Below are positions 38,795 to 47,292 of a stretch of DNA of 64,000 nt, piece by piece. The notes below the pieces were generated by a model. That model did not search any database. It saw nothing but the letters and a program-made list of their open reading frames with translations, and was not told the origin of the DNA. This stretch comes from Palsa-504 sp963742795 (GTDB lineage: Bacteria > Actinomycetota > Actinomycetes > Streptosporangiales > Streptosporangiaceae). Position 1 is the stretch's first letter; every line of letters begins with the position of its first letter. The DNA is taken from contig CAVUNL010000026.1 of assembly GCA_963742795.1 (NCBI GenBank), positions 496,001 through 560,000 of the forward strand, written 5' to 3'. The position numbers and the translations under genes were made by a program.

Positions 38795-41188
38795 TCATTC
38801 CGCCCGCAAGGCGGACGCCGTCCTGGCGCGGGCAGCCCAGGTGGCTGGGAGCAGCGCGCCCGCCACGGCGATGGCCAGCCCGGACAGGGCGAGCAAGACC
38901 AGCTCCAGAGGGTGATACACGCTGAGCACTGACGGCGGCACGTCCGTCTGCGCGGCGTGAGCCATGACCGGCAGCACGTACTGGTGCAGGGCGACGCCGG
39001 CCGGGATCGCGGCCAGGCCGGCGACCAGGCCGATCCCGGCGACCGAGCACACCACCATGGCGATCATCTGCCGGGGCGTCATGCCGACCGCCTTGAACAC
39101 GCCCAGGTCGTGCACCCGCTCCCTGGTCTGCAGCACCACGGTATTGAGCACGCCGAGCCCGGCCACCGCGACGAGCAGCAGCGTCAGCGTGGCGATCAGG
39201 CCGATGATGACGTAGAACTGCGAGGAGCCGCTGCCGTTGGCCGAGACGTCGTAGTACTGCCCGAGCGCGGCGTGCACCGTGGTCGCGTAGGCCTGGGCGT
39301 TGGTGCCCGGCTTCAGCGCCACGTCGTACTGGCCCGGGGCCAGGCCGGGATCGAGGGCGGCCAGGGTGGACGTGCTGGCGATCATCCCCGGCCTGTCCTC
39401 GGCCGCCGGGAGCAAGACCTCCCCGGCGATCCGGACCGTGAGGTGCCTGGCGCCGGAGGTCAGCGTGTAGGTGTCTCCCACCTTGGCGCCGGTGTCGGTG
39501 AGGAAGGCGGTGTTGACGTCCGCCTGGCCGGTTCCGGCGTACCAGTGCCCGGTGATCATGGCGTAGCCGGTCCAGCTGGCGTCGCCGCCGAAGCCGGTCA
39601 GGGACAGGCGATCGGACAGGCCCAGGACGCTGATATCGTCATCGGCCTCGGCCACGTAGTGCAGCGTGCCCGGCTGGGCGCGCAGCGCCGTCTCGACCGC
39701 CCGTTCCTGCGCGGCCAGGCTCGGCACAGCCGGGCCCGCGCCTGGACCCTTCACCACGCTCCCGGAGGCGGGACCGCCGGGGATATTCACCTGCACCTGC
39801 TCGGCCGTGAGATTCAGGTCGTTGTAGACCCGGTCCAGCGACGCGCCCAGGCCGGCCCCGAACGTCACCGCGATGCCGCCGAACACGATCGCCGCCAGGG
39901 TGACCATCGTCCGGCTGGGCCGGGCGAACGGCCCGGCCAGGCCGATCGTCACCGGCCGCGGCAGCAGCCGCGCCCGGCCGAGCAGCCGGTGCGCGCCGTA
40001 CCCGTGGGAGGGCCGGGGCGCCCGCCCGGTCGCGATGGCCTGCACCGCGCTCATCCGGCCCGCGCGCAGCGCCAGCAGCAGCGCGGCCAGGCCGGCCAGG
40101 CCCAGCATGGCCAGCGGCACCGCCACGTCGACCCACACCGGGACGGCCAGCGCGCCCACGCCGTACACCTGCGCGGTCTGGCCGAGCAGCGGCACGGACA
40201 GCAGGTTGCCGGCCGCCACGCCGGCCACGCAGCCGAGGAACGCGGGGACCGCGACCTGGATGACGTAGGAGGCCACCACCTGGCCGGGCGAGAACCCGAT
40301 GGACTTCAGCACGCCGATCCGGCGGGTGCCCGCGACCACGGCGCCGCTGACCACGTTGGCCACGATCAGCACCGACATCACCAGCCCGAGCAGCCCGAAC
40401 GCGACGATGAACGGCACCCAGGGCGCGATCGAGCCGGTGGCCTGCAGCTTGACGGTCAGCCAGGACTGCGCGCCGAGCAGGGCGCCGGGCGGCAGCGCGG
40501 CCCGCACCGCCGCGATGTCCGCGTTCACCTGCGCGGTCGCCCCGGCGCTGGCGAAGCGGTACAGCATCTGCGCCACGTCCGGGGCCCCCGGCGCGCGCAG
40601 CGCGGCGATCTCCGCGGGCGCCACCCAGGCCTGAGCCGTGTGGGTGATCGACGTGGCGGTGCCGACCAGGGTGAGGCGAGGCGACCCGGGCACGCCGGTC
40701 ATGGTGATCTGCGTCCCGATGCCCATGTCCAGACCCCGGGTGTTAGCCAGCACGACCTGTCCCGGCCGCGTCGGCCAGTGGCCCGAGGTCAGCGTGAGGT
40801 CATCGACCGGGCCGCCCGGCGAGGCACGGCCGACCACGGTCAGCTGCTGCTGGAAAGGGAGTGGAGGACCGGACTGGCCGGGCGGTGGGGCCGCGAGCAT
40901 GCTCGCGGTGACCGTAGTCTCGGGGAACGGCCCGGCCGCCGCCGTCACCCCGGGCAGCCGGGTGGTGGCGGCCAGCTGGGCCGCCGAGGCCTTGGCCGCC
41001 ACGGTCACCTCCGAGCCGTGCTGCGCGGCGAACGCGTGATCGAACGGCGCGTTGGAGTCGACCAGCAGGCCGAGCGCCAGCGTGGAGGCGGCGGTGGCGG
41101 CCAGCACCACCAGGCCGATCACGATGGCCTGCACGCGCCGCCCGGACAGCCCGCCGCGGGCGGCCCGGACGGCCGGGCCGGCCCTCAT
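38795..41188 (-). CDS. ABC transporter permease, FtsX/MacB type
   Basis: A 797-residue permease with an N-terminal helix (AIVIGLVVLAATAASTLALG), a large extracytoplasmic domain and paired FtsX domains. FtsX signatures are VVAGTRRIGVLKSIGFSPGQ and TRERVHDLGVFKAVGMTPRQ, each followed by three helices. Two-FtsX permeases of this length work with a separate MacB/LolD-like ATPase in lipoprotein, peptide or drug export. Its ATG overlaps the ATPase stop by ATGA, confirming the pair. It is the last gene of the four-gene exporter operon, followed by a terminator hairpin. Confidence 0.9.
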   Translation of the reverse strand: MRAGPAVRAARGGLSGRRVQAIVIGLVVLAATAASTLALGLLVDSNAPFDHAFAAQHGSEVTVAAKASAAQLAATTRLPGVTAAAGPFPETTVTASMLAAPPPGQSGPPLPFQQQLTVVGRASPGGPVDDLTLTSGHWPTRPGQVVLANTRGLDMGIGTQITMTGVPGSPRLTLVGTATSITHTAQAWVAPAEIAALRAPGAPDVAQMLYRFASAGATAQVNADIAAVRAALPPGALLGAQSWLTVKLQATGSIAPWVPFIVAFGLLGLVMSVLIVANVVSGAVVAGTRRIGVLKSIGFSPGQVVASYVIQVAVPAFLGCVAGVAAGNLLSVPLLGQTAQVYGVGALAVPVWVDVAVPLAMLGLAGLAALLLALRAGRMSAVQAIATGRAPRPSHGYGAHRLLGRARLLPRPVTIGLAGPFARPSRTMVTLAAIVFGGIAVTFGAGLGASLDRVYNDLNLTAEQVQVNIPGGPASGSVVKGPGAGPAVPSLAAQERAVETALRAQPGTLHYVAEADDDISVLGLSDRLSLTGFGGDASWTGYAMITGHWYAGTGQADVNTAFLTDTGAKVGDTYTLTSGARHLTVRIAGEVLLPAAEDRPGMIASTSTLAALDPGLAPGQYDVALKPGTNAQAYATTVHAALGQYYDVSANGSGSSQFYVIIGLIATLTLLLVAVAGLGVLNTVVLQTRERVHDLGVFKAVGMTPRQMIAMVVCSVAGIGLVAGLAAIPAGVALHQYVLPVMAHAAQTDVPPSVLSVYHPLELVLLALSGLAIAVAGALLPATWAARARTASALRAE

Positions 41189-41877
41189 CGCCGCGCCCCC
41201 GCGGCGGCGTCGCTGGCCACCCGGCCGTCGACGATCTCGATGACCCGGGTCGCGTAGCGCGCGGCCAGGTCCGGGTTGTGGGTGACCAGGATCAGCGTCT
41301 GGCCGGACCGGTTGAGGTCGAGCAGCAGCTCGCCGATCTCCTCGCCGTTGGCGCTGTCCAGGGCACCGGTCGGCTCGTCGGCCAGCAGCAGCGCGGGCCG
41401 GTTCACCAAGGCGCGGGCGATCGCCACCCGCTGCCGCTGGCCGCCGGACAGCCGGGCCGGGTAGGCCTGGCGGTGCTGGCCGATCCGCAGCGCCGCCAGC
41501 AGTTCATCCGCCCGGGCCCGGGCCTGGCCCGGCGCCATCCCGGCCAGCTGGGCGGGAAGCAGCACGTTGTCCAGCACGGTCAGGTCGTCCAGCAGGTTGA
41601 AGAACTGGAAGATCATCCCGATCTGCTGCCGCCGGAACCGGGCCACGCCGGTCTCGCTCAGCCGGTCGATCCGCTGCCCGGCCACGGTGACCGTCCCGCT
41701 GGTCGGCCGGTCCAGGCCGGCGATCATGTTCAGCAGCGTCGATTTACCGCTGCCCGACGGGCCCATCACCGCGACCGACTCGCCGGGCGCGATCTGCATG
41801 CTGACGCCGTCCACCGCGGACGCGGCGTCACTGTCGTAGCGCCTGGTCACTTCGTCGAGCCGGATCAGGGCATCCAT
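41185..41877 (-). CDS. ABC transporter ATP-binding protein, MacB/LolD type
   Basis: About 230 residues from ATG 41877. Walker A is GPSGSGKSTLLN, the Q-loop is IGMIFQFFNLLDDLTVLDNV, the signature LSGGQRQRVAIARAL, and Walker B LLLADEPTGALDSANGEEI with the H-loop LVTHN. It energises the FtsX permease encoded next. Its first 246 bp are about 95% identical to a truncated copy at 44025-44270. It lies 52 bp downstream of the ABC-2 permease, in the same operon. Confidence 0.93.
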   Translation of the reverse strand: MDALIRLDEVTRRYDSDAASAVDGVSMQIAPGESVAVMGPSGSGKSTLLNMIAGLDRPTSGTVTVAGQRIDRLSETGVARFRRQQIGMIFQFFNLLDDLTVLDNVLLPAQLAGMAPGQARARADELLAALRIGQHRQAYPARLSGGQRQRVAIARALVNRPALLLADEPTGALDSANGEEIGELLLDLNRSGQTLILVTHNPDLAARYATRVIEIVDGRVASDAAAGARR

Positions 41878-41878
41878 G
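41633..41878 (-). repeat. 246-bp duplicated segment, source copy within the ABC ATPase
   Basis: It aligns without gaps to 44025-44270 with about 13 mismatches. It covers the start codon to just past the Walker A region of the ATPase. Confidence 0.85.
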
Positions 41879-41929
41879 CCCGGCACCCCGCCTTCGCGGG
41901 GCCGTCCGGTCGGGGGATCCGCCCCCAAA

Positions 41930-42751
41930 CTATTGCGTGAATACATCGAAGTGCGTCCTTTCTTTAGTGCGCGACACGTACGCGTGTGGTGGCTGACGAC
42001 GGGTGAGTTTCAGTGGGCTGACCCGGGCGCGACGGCGGTAGGCCAGGAGCGCGGCCAGCCCGCCGCCTAGGGTCCACGCCGCGAGGACGAGGACCGCCCG
42101 CGGCGCCGACGCCTGGCCGCCGGCGATCCGCCAGCCCAGCTCTGCCAGCCCGTTGGACGGCAGGGCCTGGCCGATGTCTTGCATGACATGCGGCATCGCT
42201 GACAGGGGTATCCACAGGCCGCCCAGAGCGCCGAGGGCGTAGTACAGAGCCATGGTGAGGGAGAACGCGATGTCATCTCCGGCGAGATAGCCGATGGCCA
42301 GGCCGAGCAGGGCCAGGGGGAGCACGCCGGCCCACATGGCGGCCAGCATGGCCAGCCATTGAGCCGCGGTGAGCTGCACGTGGTGGCTGACCACTGCGGT
42401 GAGCGCCACGAGCGCCATGGCGGGGAGGGCGGCGGCCACCGCCGTGAGGAGCTTGCCGGACAGTGCCGCCGCCGCGCTGAGCGGGGTGACGCGCAGTTGC
42501 CGGGTCCAGCCGATGGCCCGCTCATGGGCGATCCGGGGGCCGGTGGCCGAGAAGACGGCCCACATCGCGCCGTAGGCGACCATGGCCACCATCAGCTCCA
42601 CCGGCTGGGGCAGTCCCTGGGCGCGCTGGCCGTGGGAGCCGAACAGGCCGGTGAACAGCAGGTACAGCCCGATCGGCATGCCGACGGCGATGATCAGGTA
42701 GCGGACGTCACGCAGGGAGCGCCGCAGTTCCAGGGCGAGGAAGCCGGTCAT
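41930..42751 (-). CDS. ABC-2 type transporter permease
   Basis: About 273 residues from ATG 42751, overlapping the upstream ATPase stop by ATGA. There are six hydrophobic segments (e.g. YLIIAVGMPIGLYLLFTGLF, MALVALTAVVSHHV, LPLALLGLAIGYLAG). The amphipathic FxxxELRRxLR-like start and the LWIPLSAMPHVMQDIGQALP loop are typical of DrrB/NodJ-like drug or polysaccharide exporters. It functions with the ATPase at 42748-43707. A tail after RRRARVSP is basic and non-membrane. Confidence 0.87.
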   Translation of the reverse strand: MTGFLALELRRSLRDVRYLIIAVGMPIGLYLLFTGLFGSHGQRAQGLPQPVELMVAMVAYGAMWAVFSATGPRIAHERAIGWTRQLRVTPLSAAAALSGKLLTAVAAALPAMALVALTAVVSHHVQLTAAQWLAMLAAMWAGVLPLALLGLAIGYLAGDDIAFSLTMALYYALGALGGLWIPLSAMPHVMQDIGQALPSNGLAELGWRIAGGQASAPRAVLVLAAWTLGGGLAALLAYRRRARVSPLKLTRRQPPHAYVSRTKERTHFDVFTQ

Positions 42752-43707
42752 GACGCCCCTTCGAGCAGCCGCAGGAACGATGTCTCCAGGTCGGGCCCGC
42801 CGACCTCCAGGCCGGACCACCGCAGCCCGCTGCGCACCAACGAGGTCACGGTGGCGTCGGTGTCGCTGGAGTGCAGGGTGACCCGCGAATGGTCGTGTTC
42901 GACCGCGCGGACGCCGTCCAGGTCGGCGAGCAGCGCCGGCGAACCCTGGAGGAGGGTGAAGCGGACCTGCTGGTCGCCGAGGTTTGCCTTGATCGCGGCC
43001 GGCGGGCCGTCGGCGATCTTGCGCCCGGCGGCGATCACGACCACCCGGTCCGCGGCGTCGTCGGCCTCGTGCAGGTAGTGGGTGGCGAACAGCACGGTGC
43101 GTCCCCGGCCGGCGAAGCGGTGGATCTGCTGCCAGAAGTTTCGCCGCGCGTGGACGTCCATCGCCGCGGTCGGCTCGTCGAGGACCAGCAGCAGCGGGTC
43201 GCCCGCGATCGCGGCGGCGAACCGGACCCGCTGCGCCTGCCCGCCCGACAGCCGGTCGGCACGACGGCCCAGAAGTGAGCCCAGGCCGGCGAGGCCGACC
43301 AGCTCGCCGAACGGCAACGGCCGGGGGTACAGGCCGCGCACCATGGCGAGCAGCTCCCCGACCCGCACGCCCGGCATCAGGCCGGCGTCCTGGAGCATGG
43401 CGCCGACCAGCCCGCCGGCGACAGCCTGCGATGGAGGCCGGCCATACACCTGCACCTGGCCACGGCCGGGGCTCAGCAGGCCCAGCAGCAAGCCGATGGT
43501 GGTCGTCTTCCCGGCCCCGTTCGGACCCAGCAGCGCTACCGTCTCCCCGGCCGCCACGTGCAGGTCAAGGCCAGCCAGGGCCACCGTCGGGCCGTAGGAC
43601 TTGGCCAGCCCGGCCGTCCACACCGCGGGCCGGTCCCGGCTCGCCTGCAGCGCCGCCCCCGGCCCCGGCCGCGCAGCGGGAATGGGATCGGTTCTTGCAG
43701 ATGCCAC
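42748..43707 (-). CDS. ABC transporter ATP-binding protein, DrrA/CcmA type
   Basis: About 319 residues from GTG 43707 with AGGAGG upstream; the frame is open further, but that part has no homology. Walker A is LLGPNGAGKTTTIG, the signature RLSGGQAQRVRFAAAI, Walker B LLLVLDEPTAAMD, with H-loop FATHYLHEADDAAD. A C-terminal domain of about 80 residues is typical of the drug-resistance subfamily. It is coupled to the ABC-2 permease and heads the exporter operon. The operon faces away from the histidine kinase/response regulator genes at 44.4-46.5 kb, a layout typical of a sensor-controlled antibiotic efflux module. Confidence 0.92.
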   Translation of the reverse strand: MASARTDPIPAARPGPGAALQASRDRPAVWTAGLAKSYGPTVALAGLDLHVAAGETVALLGPNGAGKTTTIGLLLGLLSPGRGQVQVYGRPPSQAVAGGLVGAMLQDAGLMPGVRVGELLAMVRGLYPRPLPFGELVGLAGLGSLLGRRADRLSGGQAQRVRFAAAIAGDPLLLVLDEPTAAMDVHARRNFWQQIHRFAGRGRTVLFATHYLHEADDAADRVVVIAAGRKIADGPPAAIKANLGDQQVRFTLLQGSPALLADLDGVRAVEHDHSRVTLHSSDTDATVTSLVRSGLRWSGLEVGGPDLETSFLRLLEGAS

Positions 43708-43753
43708 CGCACTTCCTCCTAATAAGGCATCGCCCGGGCCGGTCTTACCGCTG

Positions 43754-44269
43754 CTATCCACGGCTTCCGGCCACGCGACGGGGGTGATCATCCTTAAGGC
43801 AGCTGAGCAGCGACCGGACCCAGCGCATGCGCGCGGCGGCTGCCTCCGGATGGTCGCCGAACTCCTGCGCCATCCGGCCAGTGCAGCCATCCCCGCCGAG
43901 CTGCTGCACGGTGACCCTGATCGCCTCCGCCACAGCGCCGGCGGTTGGCGCATCCGATCGCTGCAGGCTGGGGGCGAACAGCGCCTGGCACTGGGCGTGG
44001 TCCACGTTCAGGCGGGCTGGCGTTCGGAACCGGGCCACGCCGGTCTCGCTCAGCCGGTCGATCCGCTCCCTGGCCACGGTGACCGTCCCGCTGGTCGGCC
44101 GGTCCAGGCCGGCGATCATGTTCAGCAGCGTCGACTTCCCGCTGCCCGACGGGCCCATCACCGCGACCGACTCGCCGGCCGCGATCTGCATGCTGACGCC
44201 GTCCACCGCGGGCGCGGCGTCACTGTCGTGGCGTTTGGTGACTTCGTCGAGTCCTATCAGGGCATCCAT
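43754..44269 (-). pseudogene. Chimera of a truncated ABC ATPase and an unrelated small protein
   Basis: From ATG 44269 the first about 82 residues duplicate the start of the ATPase at 41.2-41.9 kb through Walker A (GPSGSGKSTLLN) to GVARFR. After that the sequence switches to the C-terminus of a small actinobacterial protein (LFAPSLQRSDAPTAG, MAQEFGDHPEAAAARMRW). The Q-loop, signature and Walker B are absent, so it cannot hydrolyse ATP as an ABC protein. The breakpoint is at about 44025. Confidence 0.75.
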
Positions 44270-44270
44270 G
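44025..44270 (-). repeat. 246-bp duplicated segment, truncated copy
   Basis: Partner of 41633-41878, same orientation and 2.4 kb away. Recombination between the two would delete the whole ABC-2 pair. Confidence 0.85.
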
Positions 44271-44395
44271 CGCGACACGCTAGGTCCGCCCGGTCCTGGC
44301 CCGCCTCGGCCGCGAGACGCAACTTGCTAGCCGCGGCGGCTGACTTTCGCCTGGCAGGTCGTTCGCGAGGCGGAGGCGTCTAGGCCGGGCGGGCG

Positions 44396-45763
44396 ATGCC
44401 GCGCGGGGGAGTCGCGGGGGACAATGAGCTGGTGAGCGAGAGCAGGCGAGGGCTGGTGCGGACCGGCCTTGCCCAGGCGCTGGCGTTCGCCCGGTCCACC
44501 GAGCCGCGGCCGGCGGTCTCCCGGCGCGCCATCAGTGCCGACATCGTCCTGGCGGCGGTCGCCACCGCCGCGGTACTGGCCGTCAGGCCGTCCTCGGCCT
44601 TTGCGCTGGAGCCGCTGCTGGTGATCCTGACGGCGGCCCCGCTGGCGCTGCGCCGGGTCTTCCCGCTGGCCGCGTTCTGGACGATTCTGGCTGCTGTCTT
44701 CGGCACCTATTACGGCCAGACGTACGGCGCGACGATTATCACCATCCTCATCGTGGCGTTCGCCGCCTACTCGGCCGTTGTGCACAGCCGGTTCCGCGGC
44801 GCCGCGCTGCTCAGCATGCCCCTGGCGGCCGTCCTGGTGATCGCGCTCTTCCGGGACCCCGCGCTTCCCGTCCCGGCGCGGGCCACCCCCTTGCTGATCT
44901 TCATCCCGATCATGATCGTGGGAAACGCGGTCCACCGGTGGGCCCGGCGGGCCGGCGACTCCGGCGCGCGGCTTCGCCGGGCCCAGGCCGAGCACGAGGC
45001 GGCCACCAGGCGCGCGCTGGCGCTGGAACGGGCGCGCCTGGCGAGCGAGCTGCACGACGTCGTGACGCACAACGTGAGCATGATGGTGGTGCTGGCCGGC
45101 GCCGCCCGGCAGGTACTGAGCGCCGATCCCGCCGAGGCCATCAAGGCACTGCGCGCGGTGGAATCAAGCGGCCGCACAGCCATGACCGAGCTTCGTCATC
45201 TGCTCGGCCTGCTCAGCCCCCCGCCGGGGACCGCGGATGCCGGCGGGCCGGCCGGGCAACCGTCTGCGCCGCTGGATGCTGGCAGCAGCCCGGCCGGTGC
45301 AGCCGACCTGGCGCCGCAGCCCGGTCTCGACGAGCTGCGCGAGATGGTCGACCGTGTCGTCACCGCCGGGCTGCCCGTAGAACTGCACATCACCGGGACA
45401 CCGCGGGACCTGCCGCCCGGCCTGGGACTGGCCGTGTTCCGGGTGGTGCAGGAGTCGCTCACCAACGTGATCAAGCATGCCGGAAAGCCGCAGACCGAAG
45501 TGCGGCTCAACTACGAACCAGCTGCACTGGTGGTGGAGGTCGCCGACGGCGGGCGGCCGATTCCCGCCGCTGGCCCGGCACCGGATGCCAGCGGCGCCGG
45601 CGTTCCCGGCGGTGCCGGGATGGGCCTGCTTGGCCTGCGGGAACGGGTGGCACTCTACGGCGGCGAGCTCGCTGCCGGACCGCGGCCCGGCGGGGGATGG
45701 CTGGTGCAGGCGAGGATCCCGGTGGAACCAGCCGAGATACCAGCGGAAGCGGGCCCGCCATGA
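44396..45763 (+). CDS. Two-component sensor histidine kinase (HisKA_3, NarL/DesK class)
   Basis: A 455-residue membrane kinase. Four or five N-terminal helices (e.g. LLVILTAAPLALRR, IITILIVAFAAYSAVV) form the sensor. The dimerisation helix reads ERARLASELHDVVTHNVSMM, with phospho-His near residue 220. The ATPase domain has the N-box ESLTNVIKHAG and G-box GLLGLRERVALYGGEL. An alternative GTG start exists at 44432. Its stop overlaps the response regulator start by ATGA. It is divergent from the ABC exporter operon, which it probably controls. Confidence 0.92.
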   Translation: MPRGGVAGDNELVSESRRGLVRTGLAQALAFARSTEPRPAVSRRAISADIVLAAVATAAVLAVRPSSAFALEPLLVILTAAPLALRRVFPLAAFWTILAAVFGTYYGQTYGATIITILIVAFAAYSAVVHSRFRGAALLSMPLAAVLVIALFRDPALPVPARATPLLIFIPIMIVGNAVHRWARRAGDSGARLRRAQAEHEAATRRALALERARLASELHDVVTHNVSMMVVLAGAARQVLSADPAEAIKALRAVESSGRTAMTELRHLLGLLSPPPGTADAGGPAGQPSAPLDAGSSPAGAADLAPQPGLDELREMVDRVVTAGLPVELHITGTPRDLPPGLGLAVFRVVQESLTNVIKHAGKPQTEVRLNYEPAALVVEVADGGRPIPAAGPAPDASGAGVPGGAGMGLLGLRERVALYGGELAAGPRPGGGWLVQARIPVEPAEIPAEAGPP

Positions 45764-46470
45764 GCGAGGCAGCCGCGGCCGGCGCTCCGCTCCGCGTGGT
45801 CATCGCCGATGACCAGACCCTGGTCCGCAGCGGGTTCCGGCTGATCCTGAACATGGCCGGGATCACGGTTGCGGGCGAAGCAGCCAACGGCAAGGAAGCG
45901 GTCGCCGCGGTGCTTCAGCACCGCCCCGACGTTGTCCTCATGGACATCCGGATGCCGGGGATGGACGGGCTCGAGGCCACCCGCCGCATCCTCGGGTCCA
46001 AGCCGGGATGGGGATGCCGGATCATCATCCTCACCACGTTCGACCTCGACCAGTACGTCTACGCCGCGCTGACCGCCGGGGCGAGCGGGTTCTTGCTCAA
46101 GGACACCTCGCCCGAGCAGCTCGTCGCCGCGGTGCGCCTGGTCCGCTCCGGCGACGCGCTGCTCGCGCCGTCCATCACCCGCCGCCTGATCGAACGCTTC
46201 GCCCCGCACCAGCCCGACCAGTTCATCTCGCACGCTAGCCTGTCCGACCTGACAGCGCGAGAACTGCAGGTACTGCGGCTGCTGGCCCGCGGGCTGAGCA
46301 ACGCCGAACTGGCCGCAGAGCTGACGCTCAGCGCGGCGACGGTCAAGACCCATGTGGCCAGCATCCTCGCCAAGCTGCAGCTACGGGACCGGGTCCAGGC
46401 CATTGTCCTCGCCTACCAGACCGGGCTGGCAGGAACGCCGCCCAGCAATCCGGCCGCAGGCGGACCGTGA
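45760..46470 (+). CDS. NarL/FixJ-type response regulator
   Basis: A 236-residue regulator. The receiver domain starts RVVIADDQTLVRSGFRLIL, with phospho-Asp near residue 62 in VVLMDIRMPGMDG and the conserved Lys in GFLLKDTSPEQ. The C-terminal LuxR HTH is LTARELQVLRLLARGLSN, AELAAELTLSAATVKTHVAS. It is translationally coupled to the kinase. Its likely targets are the divergent ABC exporter genes. Confidence 0.94.
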   Translation: MSEAAAAGAPLRVVIADDQTLVRSGFRLILNMAGITVAGEAANGKEAVAAVLQHRPDVVLMDIRMPGMDGLEATRRILGSKPGWGCRIIILTTFDLDQYVYAALTAGASGFLLKDTSPEQLVAAVRLVRSGDALLAPSITRRLIERFAPHQPDQFISHASLSDLTARELQVLRLLARGLSNAELAAELTLSAATVKTHVASILAKLQLRDRVQAIVLAYQTGLAGTPPSNPAAGGP

Positions 46471-47292
46471 ATCCTCGGGACGGCACCGTCCATCCCGGCA
46501 GGCCTGGAGCCGCGTCACCCGCGCCCCGGGTCAAGCTCCGCCTCGCCCCAGTCGTCTTCGGCCGCGGCGACCGTGACAGCTGGGCGTGCCCGGGGTGAGT
46601 GAACCCCGGTCAGGGCACTGGCCACGCCGAAAGCCGCACGCCGGCGATCACGTCGAGAACCAGCCCAGAGGCGGTCAGCGTGTTGCGCAAAGACCACCAG
46701 GGCCGGCCCGCAGGCGTCGATCACCGCGACGTCGACCGCGAGCACCACCCCACCCGATCGGCAAGGATCATTCCCTGAGGACGGCGGAACATCTGTTATG
46801 TACTGCCTCGCGTCGTCAGCTTGAGCATGACGGAGCCGCGCATAGCGCGGTTCTTGGTCGTGAGCCGTCGAGCAGGGTTGATCACGCAACGTGGCAAGAG
46901 CGCGATCCAGTCCCAGCGACGGATCGCCGATACGCGCTGGAGGTTGGTGGCGTGCTCGACAGGCCTGAGATGCACAGAACCGTGTGTTCTGGCTGGGCTT
47001 CGCCTCACCGAGCGGCGCAAGCCGGGCGTCAGTTCGTCGGCCGTTCCCGCGCACCGGGCACCCCGGAATGTCCGGGCACGCGTGCCATGTCCGCGGCAGG
47101 GTGGCCCTTGTGGTTGTTCCCAGGCGCCGGTGATGACCACCGCGGCCGGGACTTGGGGATGCGGCGTGCGGATGGTGACCCACGCTGCCTCCAGCGCCGT
47201 GATCACGTGGCGTCATGACGGGATCGGCACCCGGCGGCTTCATGGACCGCGCCCTTGTCAAGCATGCCGCCGCGCGGCAGTGGCGAATTGAG
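46471..47292. other. 820-bp degenerate region
   Basis: No intact gene is supported. Overlapping frames on both strands lack domain signatures. One recognisable scrap lies at 47107-47206 (listed separately). Confidence 0.4.
47107..47206 (-). pseudogene. N-terminal scrap of a conserved actinobacterial hypothetical protein
   Basis: The minus strand reads MITALEAAWVTIRTPHPQVP and then AAVVITGAWEQ. This matches the usual opening (ALEAAWAAIRxRHPxVPxVV) of an actinobacterial protein of about 200 residues that carries a zinc-protease-like HE motif later on. The motif is not found downstream here, so only a fragment remains. Confidence 0.45.

Noticed and set aside
38957..41257. A 766-codon open frame antisense to the FtsX permease
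   Set aside because: Low-complexity Gly/Arg/His/Gln translation without domains; the minus strand gives a coherent permease.
46515..47261. A 248-residue minus-strand gene
   Set aside because: No recognisable domain or consistent coding character; only a short scrap of a known family in another frame is supported.
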